Positions 43,401 to 55,400 of a stretch of DNA of 64,000 bases are shown here, in pieces; within the stretch, counting starts at the first letter, position 1; each line of letters begins with the position of its first letter. Made by a program: the position numbers and the translations under genes. The notes under the pieces are model-generated. The model saw only the letters and a program-made list of their open reading frames with translations. It did not search any database and was not told the DNA's origin. Origin of the DNA: Miscanthus floridulus (lineage: Eukaryota > Streptophyta > Magnoliopsida > Poales > Poaceae); the NCBI RefSeq assembly GCF_019320115.1, contig NC_089593.1, forward strand, positions 9,992,386 through 10,056,385. Reading direction: 5' to 3'.

Positions 43401-46400
43401 ACCAAGCGCGTCGAAGCTGAGATGACCGAACCAGGCATGCCACAGCCACGGCTCCTCGGTGTGCCGTGCTGCCAGGCACACTGACTGCTCTACCTTCAAG
43501 TCAAGCAGGTACAGCCGGTTTCGGGACCTCTTCACTTTGGCAAGAAGGCGTTGTTCTCGGTCCCTGATCATGAGGACGCCGTCCTTGATCAGTACCTCGC
43601 TACCGCGCTCATCTTTTTTTTTCTCGAAAAACGCAGGAGATCTGCGTCTCATTGTATTAAGAAGAAAAGAGGGTATAAGAACCCAGACTTACAAACACCC
43701 TAAACATAACACACACACGACACAAGCTACAGCAGCCAAGGCACAAACGCAGCTTGGCTGGTTGAAGTTGACCTGCAGAGATCCCAGGAACTAATCACCT
43801 GGGAGATGGGCGGTCAAGAGGGAGAGCCCTCGAGCCCCTGCACTGGTCCACAACCGACGTTCTTCACTGGCCATTACAACAGCCCCAACCACACTTGGAG
43901 CTGCTCCATCAAAGACACAACGATTGCGATGTTTCCAAAGAGTCCAGGCCCCCAAAATAATTAGGGAATTAACTCCTTGCCTCACCATATCTGAAGTAGC
44001 ATTATTAGCTCTCTCCCACCAGTCCATGAAGGAATTATCAGTAGGTTGGGGAGATAAAGCCTGGAGACCGACCTGCCGAAGCAAAATGAACCAAAATTCC
44101 CTGGCGAATACACATTCCACAAGGAGATGGCTGATTGATTCCTCTGCGTGATCACACAGCGGACAATAATCTGGGTGAGGCATTCCACGTCGTGCAAGGC
44201 GGTCAGATGTCCAACACTTGTTGTGGGCCACTATCCACATGAAGAACCGACATTTTGGTGGCGCCCAAGTCTTCTAAATTCTTTCCCATGGTTCAAAGAG
44301 ATTAGCTCCCAAGAACAAACCCTCATATGCCGCCTTAGCCGAATATTGGCCATTAAATGAAAGCTTCCAGACATGTTTGTCCTCCTGTCCAGGTTGCAAA
44401 ACAATGCCTGAAAGGGTATCACATAACTGAAACACATCAATTATCAGTCCAACAGTAATAGCCCCTTGAATGTCTGCTATCCAAGCCCGGTTATTAAGTG
44501 CCTCCTTGACTGTACGATGTTTGATCTTTCTTTTAGAAACGACAGCCAACAGTCGAGGAGCCAAATCTGCGATGCACTGACCATGCAGCCACCTGTCAGT
44601 CCAAAACAGGGTGTGCTCGCCATTACCAACTTCGGTGATAACAGCCATAGCAAAGAAGGCCTTCACCTAGTCAGGGACCTGAATAGGGAGATGCGCCCAG
44701 GGGCGGTTTGGCTCTGTTTTCTGCAACCACAACCATCTCATTCTCAATGCCCAACCAAGCGTTTTTAAATCTGAAATACCCAACCCTCCAAGTTCAGTTG
44801 GGCGGCAAACCTTCACCCAAGCTACAAGACAATGTCCTCCCCTTGCTTCCTTGCGGCCACGCCAAAGAAAACCACGCCTTATTTTGTCAATTGCCTTGAT
44901 AGCCCAAGTTGGAAGATCTGATGCCATAACAATATATACCATCATACCAGTAAGCACATATTGAACCTGAATCCTCCTTCCTGCCCTTGTCATCAACTCC
45001 GCCTTCCAACCCGGCAACTGATCAACAATGCGGTCAACAATGGGTTGCACTTGACTTTTGCTTAGCTTTTTCAAGGACAGAGGCAAACCTAGATATTTGC
45101 AAGGGAACTCAGCAAGGGGACAGGGCAGCAAATTTTGAATGGTTGTCAACTCCAAGTCGCCACATCTAATTGGGAGAACACTGCTCTTTTGAAGATTAGT
45201 GTTCAGGCTTGAGGCTTCACCAAAAATTTTGAGGATATCCATTGTTACAGAAATGTTGCTAGCCACTGGACGGAGGAAGAGCACCACATCATCCGCATAT
45301 AAAGAAATTCGGTGCTGCATATTTCCAGCCGAGAGAGGCTGTAGAAGACCTTCCCTTGCAGCTTGGTCAATCAAGTGCCCCAAAACATCTATGACCAAGA
45401 TGAAGAGCATGGGAGAAAGGGGGTCACCTTGCCGCAGCCCTCGTCGATGGGAAATATATTTTCCAGGAATCCCATTCAATAAAACTTGAGTGCTTGAGGA
45501 GGATAACAGCCCGCAAATTATATCTCTCCAGATTTGCCCAAAGCCCAGGTGCTGTAGGACCTCCAAGAGGAAGGGCCAGGAAACTGAATCAAATGCCTTA
45601 GAAATATCCAATTTGAGAAGTATGCGGGGCTGCTTTTGTTGATGAAGATATCTGGCTATTTGTTGTACCAACATGAAATTATCCTGTATGAAACGACCTT
45701 TTATGAACGCACTTTGATTTGGTGACACCATTTGCTGGAGATGATCAGCAAGCCGATTGGCCAACAACTTAGTGATAAGTTTAGCTGGCCAATGCTGATG
45801 ATGCTTGAATGCAGCTGCGGGATGTAATATACATCCGTTAGCGCGCGGTGCTCGCCGTTCTGGCACCCGAAGATGATGGTGCCGCGCCCTTGGATCGCCA
45901 CCCGTGAACCGTCACCGAACTTCACCGTGCCGGTCATGTCGTCATCGATCTCGGAGAAGGCTTCCTTGGAGCTCGTCATGTGGTTGCTGGCGCCGGAGTC
46001 CAGGCACCACCGCTGCTCCTGCTCGCCTCCCATACGTCCGAGGTGGACTTGGGCGCGCGGTTCGTTGAGGTTGACCGCCTTCAGGACCTTCCCATGCCCT
46101 TCCACCGCCATCACCTCTCCCTTCTCCTCGGCGTCAACGTCGTGCAGTGCACAGAACGTCGCCATCAGGATAGTGGCCCCATCATCATCATCAGCCTGCG
46201 CCAGATGAGCTTCAGCCTTCTTCTCCTGCTTGCGATTTGGGCACTCCCTTGCCCAATGGTCCGTCTTCCCGCAGCGCTGGCAGGTGTTGGGGTCGACCCG
46301 CTTCTTCTCCGAAGAAGCCTTGCCGCGGCGCTTGCCATCGCCACTGTGGCTGGAGGAGGCTACCTTGGAGTTCCTCCGGGCTGACCACTACTATGTCAGC

Positions 46401-49400
46401 AGCAGCTTGCCGCTATCCTTCGTTGCTGTGGCCTGCTCCATGCGCTCGTCCACCGTCTGCAGATGGCCTGTCACATCCTAAGTGGTGAGGGTGGACAAGT
46501 CCAGCATCGTCTCTATGGAGAGAGCGATCTGGATGTATTTCGCCGGCACGGAGTGGAGGTACTTAGAGACCGCCTCTTCTTCGTCGATGGTGATGCCAGG
46601 CGGAGGGAGAAGTCCTCCACCGATTCACCATCCTTGAACTTGAGGTTGGCGTACTCCTGCTTCAGAAGCTGGGCCGTCGCCTTTTTTGTGCGGTCGGAAC
46701 CGACGCGCATCGCCGCAATAGCCTCCCACGCCTCCTTGGCAGTGCTCTTCGCCCCCAACGGTTCCCTGTACTCCGCTGGTACAGCAGCGAGGATAGTCTC
46801 CAACGTTGACATGTCGTCTTCTTCGTTTTCGGTGCCCTCGTCAATAGTATTCCAGAGCCGTCGGGGTCTGAGCTTGACCTTCATGGTCACCGACCACTCG
46901 CCATAGTTGGTGCGAGTCAGCGTCGGCCAACTGGTGCTGCTGATCTCTCGCACCGTGCACACAACGACCTCCTGTCGTGGCTGGGCAGCCAGCCACAACA
47001 GCGCTGCTGCTGTCGCCCGTCTCAAAACCGTACGTCATCGCCAGCGGTTAGTGCGGCGACGGCGCTTGTACGGCTCTGATACCACTTGTTAGTCCCTTGA
47101 TCTCCGGCGCGGAGTTATCCGACCAGTCACTAGTGTTGCCGAGCACACACTAGCGATGCCGACCATGAACTGTCGTTGGCTACCACACACTATGGTTAGA
47201 GGAAGAAGGCGGGAGGGAGAACAGAGCACACACATAACACAAGCACCAGCGTTGTCCGGAGCTCTGCAGAGAAGATGGCAAACTGAACTCGCTTTTTTTA
47301 CTGAGTTGTAGTGGCAAACTATATATATAACTCTACCCATCTAATCCTAGTACACAGGCATGTCAGGCTGCCATGCTGCTATAGTGACTAGATGTGACAG
47401 CAGAGCTGACTTTGGCGTCTGCCCTCGCTGTGGCTACAGAGCGGCAGGTGAGCCAGTTGACGCCTGCCCCTGCAGCTGCTACAGTGCAACAATAGGGAGC
47501 CCTTTTCAACACCGCCTTCCCCTGCTGCGCATTCACACAAGGGGAGCAGCAGGTTACCTAACATAGGGCCTGTTTGTTTGGGCTTCCTGGAAGCTTTTGG
47601 ACCTCAGCTTTTGAACCTTTCAAAAGCCAAAAAACTCCCGGAAGCCAAAAGCCAGAAGCTCATTATAGTGAGCTTTTGGGCTTTTGGCTTATGGGAGCTG
47701 TTTGGCTTTTGGAAAGTCCAAAAGCTAGTAGTCTAAAAGTGCCCAAAAGCTCAAACAAACAGGGCCACAATCTAGAAGAAATTAGTGGTCAAAGGTGTGC
47801 ATCGAAGGCCATGCAAAGTCAAATATCAAGTATTTTTGACCGGAGGGACTATTTAACTGCATCCCTGTGATATTCTTTTTGTGTCATGAATGGTTTATTG
47901 TTACCTTATCAATTATTTTTTTGTTATATCCAGTCTACTCTATAGATTCTTCTTCGCTGACTATTGTTTATCTATACACAGATTGGTTCAATTTGTGGAC
48001 TCTTATGATCCACCTATCAAGGGGTTGCATGAAGATCTTAATTTTGTGAGCCCAAGAATTGGAGAGGTGGTACTCATGTCATTCTTCATTGCAGTAGTAA
48101 TAACTACTTAATTAGGAATCAAGCTTCATATGCTATTTGAGTGTTCAAATCCTAAATGTGTTACATGCTAGGCTACTTCCTCCCATCATTCAGTACTATG
48201 ATCATGAAATAGGCTGCAGAAAAAGCTTCTTAGGGTCAGTTTTGCATACTTGCATTAGCATTGAGTATATTTGGAGGGCTAATTATTTTTCTTACAGTCT
48301 GTTGCTTGAATAGTTTTGTGATTTTTTCCATTTGTTTTACTTGTCGTTCTTATTGCCAAGCTTTTTTCCTTCTGTATCCGATACCTTATCTCTGCTGTTA
48401 TATTTATTACTAATATAAAAGATGGGATTCAAGTATGTTCTATGGATTTTGTGAGCACTTGATGTGGCATTGAGAATCTTGTGTAGCGGAGATTGTCTAC
48501 ACATCTTTATTCACAGGGTGTATGATATTAAGATCAATGCTTTGTGCTATGAATTTATAAATTTAAATACAATGTCGATAAGCAGTTAAACACTTTTGAA
48601 AAGCACATCTGCACATGCATGTTGTTACTACCTTTACAGCATCTGACTTAGATTTTCCATCTAAATTGTTTTTTTTTGGTGCTTTGACTGTAATGTTTTG
48701 TTCCTCAGGTCCTGGAAGCTGTTGGCCCAATTATCTTTCTTTCAACTGATACAAAAAAGTTAAGGAACGAAGGTTTCCTCAGTCCATTTCATCCACGTTA
48801 TCCAGACATCCTAACAAACTCCGCCCATCCAATGGTTAGTACTTTCACTGTTAGAGATGATAAATCATGAGAGCATAAATGTCTGTTCATTATTATGCCA
48901 ACACCATGATAAAGATGTATTATAATTTAGAGATTTAACGTGATTTTGTTTCCTTCCAGAGGGCCCAAGACTTGGCTAATGTTACATCATACCGTGAGTG
49001 GGTTCTTCTAGGATATCTTGTTTGTCCTGATGAACTACTTAGGGTGACCAGTATAGATGTTGCCATGGTATGCCCTATGTCTTTTTTTGTTAGTTTCGTA
49101 TTCTCTTTTCCTGAATAGTTAAGAGTTTATGGTGTATATAATGGTTTTAATGAACACTTTACACTTACATCCACCAACATAGCGGCACATACATCTTGTT
49201 TTCTCACTCCATTTTATCATAAGAAGTCTTATGTTGGTATCTGGTAAGTCTCTGTTTGGCTGCTATGGTAGTTTTTTAAAAGCATTTGTTTATTTTTAAT
49301 TTTAGATGGATTTGGTTGTAAGCATCTTTCATGTATCAGTTACAAGAAACTTTACTAGAATTAGTAAAAATTCACCAAACTAGATTCCTCAGTGCAACCA

Positions 49401-52400
49401 GCATGTCATTTGTGATTTGGCCTTGATTTGTTTCTTCTTGGTCACTTTCAGGTTGTTCTGAAAGAAAACTTAATACTTCCTCTGTTCAGAGATGAGGTAA
49501 AATTCAAGACAATGTGGTAGCATGATTAATTCTTTGGTGTCACTATTCTAATTTGGTCTTTCATTGTGTAGTACATCTTACTTCATGAAAATTATCAACT
49601 TTATGTTCTTCCAAAAGTTCTAGAATCAAAGAGAATGGCTAAATCTGGCCGAACTAAGCAGAAGGAAGCTGATCTGGAGTACAATGTTGCAAAGCAGGTT
49701 GAGAGAATGTTAACGTATGTCCTGCTCAGCCTTTTCATCTATACTTTTCCCTATGCTCCAAAATACCTTGTAGTGTGAATTTGAAGTCTTTCTGCATATT
49801 CACTTTTTTGGATTTGCCAGCTAGTTCAGATAGCCTATTCTTTGTTGGTTCTTTTGACTTTTAACTTCATAATTTGGGAACTATTTTACCTAGCATTTTT
49901 CCCTTCTGGTGTCATTACTTTTTTTTATTGGACTTTTTGATTTTATCTACTCGGTGTCATTCTTCAGATGTTTGTTAATGTTTTGCGTTAACTCTCTACA
50001 GGGAAGTGCATGAGCAAGCACTAGTGTCATGTGATGCTATGCATCGTGAAAGGAGAATTCTTCTTAAGCAGGAAATTGGAAGGATGGTTTTATTTTTCAC
50101 AGATCAACCTAGCCTCCTAGCACCTAATATTCAGGTTCAGTGCCAAGTATCACATTTCGTTAACTACTAATCTATTACCTTTTCTTGATTGTTGTAAATG
50201 AGACCTCAAAGTTGATGCATTAGATTTGTCTCTTTAATGATGCTTGAGCTTCTGATGGACGCAAAATGTTTATAATTTATAATGTAACAAAAAACTTAAT
50301 GATTAAGGACAGTGTTATTAAGGCACCGCTTAAGCGCCAAAGTGCTGCACGCATGACGCCCACAGCAGACGACTCGCCTTAGATTCGTATTGTGTCCACA
50401 AGGCGTCCAAAAAACGTCGCTTTGGCATCCAAATTGTGCCAAATTGCTCGTGGCAAGCGCTATACGGGTGATCTGGGCAGGAAAAAGCGAGAGAAATGGC
50501 GGGAAAAATCGAGAGAGTGCGCGGTAGAAATAGAGGGCACGAGAGGGAGGGAGGCCGCGTGCTCTTCCCCCTCAAGAATGGCAGCGGCTGTCTGATCTGA
50601 GAGCGCTGAGCAGTGAGGGAGGGGAAGCAGAGGGGCGGAGGGAAGCAGAGCAGCGCATCTGGGAAGAGGCGGAACGGCAGGGAGGGAGGGAGCTAAGTGT
50701 AAGGCAGTACACTGTTTTCCTTTCCTTAAATTCTTAAGGCGTCGCCTCGCCTCACACTTTAGTCGCTTAAGGGTAAGGCAGTAGTCAGTCACCACGCCTC
50801 ACCTTACCGCCTTGATAACCATGATAAAAGATGTACCCTACCGTACATTTCTACCAGTTATTCTGTGGTGTCGGACATATTAGACTTTTCTTTTTTTCCG
50901 TTTACACTTGTAAACAATTCAACTTCTATGTAAGGCAACTTATCTGTATATAATATCTTTTTTAGGGGAAAACAGTAGTATATTGCGCTATATATTTGTA
51001 TTATGAATAGTCGAAATAAAGGGTAATTCACAAGAAAGAGAAAATAAATGCAGAAGTGATTAATTTGGATTACTAGCTACTGATGGATTTCCAGAGAATA
51101 TTTCTCTGTGCACTAAGGATGACCTTGGTAGATTCCATGAGACTTGAGTAGGCTCTATATACTTTCAAAGATCTTCATGATTTCATACCGAGGGAAGCAA
51201 GATCATGTTTTTCCACAATTGATGTACACATAATGTCTGTACATTGTGCAGATGGTCTTTTCTGCTCTTGCTTTGTCTCAATGCGAGGTGATTTGGTACT
51301 TCCAACATGTGGGGGTTGCAGCATCAAAATCTACTCGAGTGAAAACTGTTGACATTGTGAGTTACTCTGATGTTATGTTTTCCTTGGATTCAATAAATCG
51401 TTGTTCCAGTATTCTATTGCTTTCTAAAAGCAGAGGTTTCTTCTCATCTCAAAAAATAAAATAAAAAAATAAATCGTTGTTCCCTTCCATACTAATTGCT
51501 AACTGAACTTTCAGGATGCAACAGACCCAACTATTGGCTTCTTACTAGATGGAATAGGCAAACTTTGTTGCCTGGTTCGTAAATACATAGCAGGTTCTTC
51601 CAAACCTGTTGCCTTATTTGAGTGTTCCTTTCAATATTTTTCCTTGTCTAGCCCTAGCTGTGCCTTATAGGGTAGTCATTGCGAGTAAAATACCTTTTAG
51701 GGTTAAGCCTAGTGCTAATACCCCAATGTATCTACTTTTACCTATTTACTATTCACTATCTAGGCTAGTTACTATTCACTATCTAGGCTAGTTACTATTC
51801 ACTGTCAAGTAGTTTTCAGATGCCTTAGCATCCAAGCTAGCATCTGCTTTATGCAGTAGAATGTGCTGTAGTAGTTGAGACCTTGTATCCCAAGTTTGCT
51901 ACTTCTATTAATACAAAGAAGCGGCCTATGGCCAAGTTGCCCTCTGGCAGATCAAATTCCACTTGTCTAGTTTGTTACCTGTCCAACAATTGGTATCTAG
52001 AGCCTAGGTTTGGTTAGAGCAGAGGAGAGCCATGTCCACCTCCAGCGAGCGCGCTCTGCGTGCAGCCGCCAATGCCGGCAACGCCGGCGGAGGGGCGGTG
52101 TTCAACCCTGACGCCGATCGCGCTCAGCGCCTGGCCGCGGTAGAGGCCACAGCCACGTAGGTGATCGAGGTGGCCAGGCAGGCAGCGGTAGCAGCCAGCC
52201 GCCGCGCTACGCGCGGAGATGGAGCGGCAGCCCAGAGGATCGTAGAGCTCGACCGTGTCCGCCGCGTCACGCTGCAGCGATTGTGCAAGGACTGGGAGAA
52301 CCTCTTCTTCTGTCCCGGTGAGCAAATCGAGGACTTCGCCCTTCGTCTCTCCGAACGGAAGCAGCAGATGGTTCGCCATGGTGACACGGACCTCACGGAG

Positions 52401-55400
52401 GAGCGGGCGGTGGAGAAGCTGCTTCGAGCTGTGCCGAAGAAGCACGCCCAGCTGAGGATCGCAATCCAGACCCTCCTCGACTTCCAGGACCTCACCATCA
52501 AGGAGGTCACCGGGAGGCTGAAGACGGTGGACGACCTCGAGGAAGAACCTCCCACCGAGCCGATCACCGTTGGCGGAAGCTGATGTACACTGAGGAGTAG
52601 TGGCTCGCTCGGCAGAAGGAGAAGAAGAGTGGAGACGGCTTCGGCTCATCCAGTTCGTCCAAGGAGCATCGCTGGTGTCCCCGCGGCGGCAAGAAGCAAA
52701 AGCCAAAGGGTGAGCGTGGCGACCGTGGTGGCGGCGGGCAAGGTGAGAAGGCTGGAGTCACCGGCGACGAACGCAAGGCGAACTGCGACGACACCTGCCT
52801 CAACTGCCATTCGCGTCGGCCACTGGGCGAAGGTTGCCCCCAGCCTCGACGCGAGCGTGGCGGTGCAGCGCACTGTCGCGGAGGTGGATGACGACGAGGC
52901 GGCTCTCTTCCTCGCCCACGGCTTCCTTGAGTTGGATGCGGAGAACATCTTCTGCTCCAAGGCCGAGGCTAGGCTCGACGTCGAGGATCCACGAGCCTGT
53001 GTGTTCCTCAACACCAGCTCCGGCGAGGACAAGCTGGATGGATGGTACCTCGTTAGCGGCGCCACCCACCATATGACTGTCCGTCGCGAGCTCTTCTCCG
53101 ACCTCGACACCTCTGTTTGCGGCTCGGTGCGGTTTGACGATGCGTCAAGGGTGGAGATCCAGGGAGTCTGCTCGATCGTGTTCCAAGGGAAGACCGACGA
53201 GCACCGCATCCTGCACGGCGTCTACTACATACCGCCGCTGCGCAACTCCATCATGAGTCTTGGCCAGCTTGATGAAGGCGGGTCCAAGGTGGAGATCGAC
53301 AAAGGCGTGCTCCGCATTTGGGATCGCCGCGGGCGCCTCTTTGTCAAGGTGCGCCGCGGACCAGCCGCCTCTATGTCCTCCATCTTGAGACGGCGCAACC
53401 GCTTTGCCTCGCCGCGAGGAAGGACGATGAAGCTTGGCGCTGGCACGAGCGGTTCGGACACCTCCACTTCGAGGCGCTTCACAAGCTTGGCAAGGAGGCC
53501 ATGGTGCGCGGGATGCTGGTGATCAAGCACGTCGAGCAGCTCTGCGACACCTGCGTCACGACGAAGCAGCACCGACGCTCATTGCCTCAGCAAGCCGCGT
53601 ACCGCGCGCAGGAGCAGCTGGAGCTGGATCACGGCGACCTCTGTGGACCCGTGACGCCAGCGACTCCAGGAGGGCGGCGCTACTTCCTGCTGATGGTGGA
53701 CGACGCGTCCCGCTTCACGTGGGCCGTCCTGCTGCCGTCTAAGGATGCTGCCGCGAACGTCGTCAAGCGTATCTTGGCCGCGATGGAGGAGAGCGGCCAC
53801 GAGCTCTGGGTGCTGCGCACCGACAACGGCGGCGAGTTCACCGTCGCGGAGTTCGCTGACTACTACGCCGGAGAGGGCATCCAGTGCCACTTCGGCTACG
53901 TCGCCTACACCAAGGAGTTGAACCATCTCCGCAAGCTCGATGACCGTGGCAAGCTCGGCGTCTTCATCGGGTACGTAGAAGGAGCAAAGGCGTATCACAT
54001 CCTGGACCCGGTGACGCAGCGCGTGAAGGTCCCCACGACGTCGTCTTCGACGAGGGGCGCGGCTGGGACTGCTCCACTCCGGACGTCGGCAGCTCGGCCT
54101 CGGCGGCGAGTGACTTCACCGTCGAGTACTGGTGGCCTGAAGGACCAGGGGGAGCACAGAGTGCTTTGGCGGCGGCGGCTGGAACTACATCGCCAGTGCC
54201 ATCGCCGTCAGCACCACGCTCGCCGTCACCAAGTCCGGGGGAGCCCGAAGGGACATCGGCAGCTGCGGCTACTCCTCCAGCACCCCAATCGGCTTCGCCA
54301 ACACCACCACCTCCATCCCCGCTGCCCCTACTCCTTCACCTACCTCACCGGCAGGCAGCAGCAGTGACCGGTGATCAAGTGGAGTTCACCACTCCTCTGG
54401 AGGATGATGAATAGTGACTCGATGCCTACTACGACGACGAACCGCTACGCTACCGCACGATGACCAACATCATCGGCGATCACCCTCCACCTCCACCGCC
54501 GCAGCGTCTCTTCGCCGAGCTGCACCTATCGCACGCGGCGAGCCTGCCAATTTTGTCGAGGCAAAGGATGATCCGGCATGGCAGGCGGCGATGGAGCAAG
54601 AGATCAAGGCCGTGGAGCAGAATCGCACCTGGGAGTTGGTGCCGCTGCCCACTGGCCACCACCCCATCACCCTGAAATGGGTGTTCAAGCTCAAGAAAGA
54701 CGAGCTGGGTGCGGTGTCAAACACAAGGCCAGACTGGTGGCGCGCGGCTTCGTGCAGCAAGAGGGGATCGACTTCGACGAGTTCGCTCCTGTGGCGCGCA
54801 TGGAATTAGTCAGAGTCCTCGCGCTGGTGGCTCAAGAAGGCTGGTGCGTCCACCACATGGATGTGAAATCCGCTTTCCTCAACGGCGACCTCAAGGAAGA
54901 GGTGTACGTGCAGCCGCCGCCTAGCTTCGCCGTCGCTGGAGAAGAAGGAAAGGTCTATCGCCTCCGCAAGGCTCTCTATGGCCTGCGGCAGGCACTGCGC
55001 GCCCTGGAACGCAAAGCTGGACGCCACGCTCAAGGACATGGTCTTCCAGCAGAGCGCTCATGAGGCGGTGATGTACCGGTGGGGCAGTGGGCGCTCTGTC
55101 CTGCTCGTCGGCGTCTACGTCGACGATCTCATCATCACCAGCGCGGAGGAACGTGAAGTGGAGGCGTTCAAGGCATAGATGAAGATCTTCGACATGAGTG
55201 ACCTCGGCCTCCTCAGCTTCTACCTCGGCGTCGAAGTGTGCCAAGATGCCAATGGCATCATCGTCCGCCAGACACACTACGCCAAACGCATTCTGGAGCT
55301 CGGCGGAATGGCTGGCTGCAACCCAGCCCACACTCCAATGGAGGAACGGCTGAGGCTTAGCAGGCACAGCACGGCGGACGAAGTCGACCCCACGCATTAC

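Larger units (their letters stand above)
40292..47038 (-). pseudogene. Copia-1 gag-pol polyprotein (broken, LINE-interrupted)
   Basis: Reading the minus strand from 47038: gag ([35 protein letters not shown]) with a frameshift soon after the first ATG and another near 46590; a CCHC zinc knuckle [14 protein letters not shown] near 46250-46290; aspartic protease motif [10 protein letters not shown] at about 46000; LINE insertion at 45783-43614 in the middle of the pre-integrase region (after [10 protein letters not shown], before [11 protein letters not shown]); integrase with HGDLCGP, TDRGSEF and VVERRNQ; a low-complexity hinge of GVLSTP-like repeats (42200-42480); RT with YVDDLIVT near 41430; and RNase H with CEAEYVAA and [14 protein letters not shown]. 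Frames change near 43080, 42170-42600 and 41800, with stops at about 41250 and 41807. It cannot be translated as one protein. Confidence 0.9.
39991..47563 (-). mobile_element. Copia-1 LTR retrotransposon in NAP1 intron 6 (antisense)
   Basis: Two 477-bp LTRs (39991-40467 and 47087-47563), beginning TGTTAG and ending AACA, bound the element. TAGGG lies outside each end (39986-39990, 47564-47568) as the 5-bp target duplication. A tRNA-iMet-type primer site follows the right-hand LTR on the minus strand. The LTRs differ at roughly 40 positions by eye (about 8 percent), so the insertion is fairly old. The internal order gag, protease, integrase, RT, RNase H on the minus strand is that of Copia. 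A LINE interrupts it. Confidence 0.95.

Noticed and set aside
47068..47086. A tRNA gene near the primer site
   Set aside because: Only the 13-base complement of a tRNA 3' end is present; no cloverleaf.
52014..53209. Long minus-strand frames opposite Copia-2
   Set aside because: Antisense shadows of the GC-rich gag and protease region.
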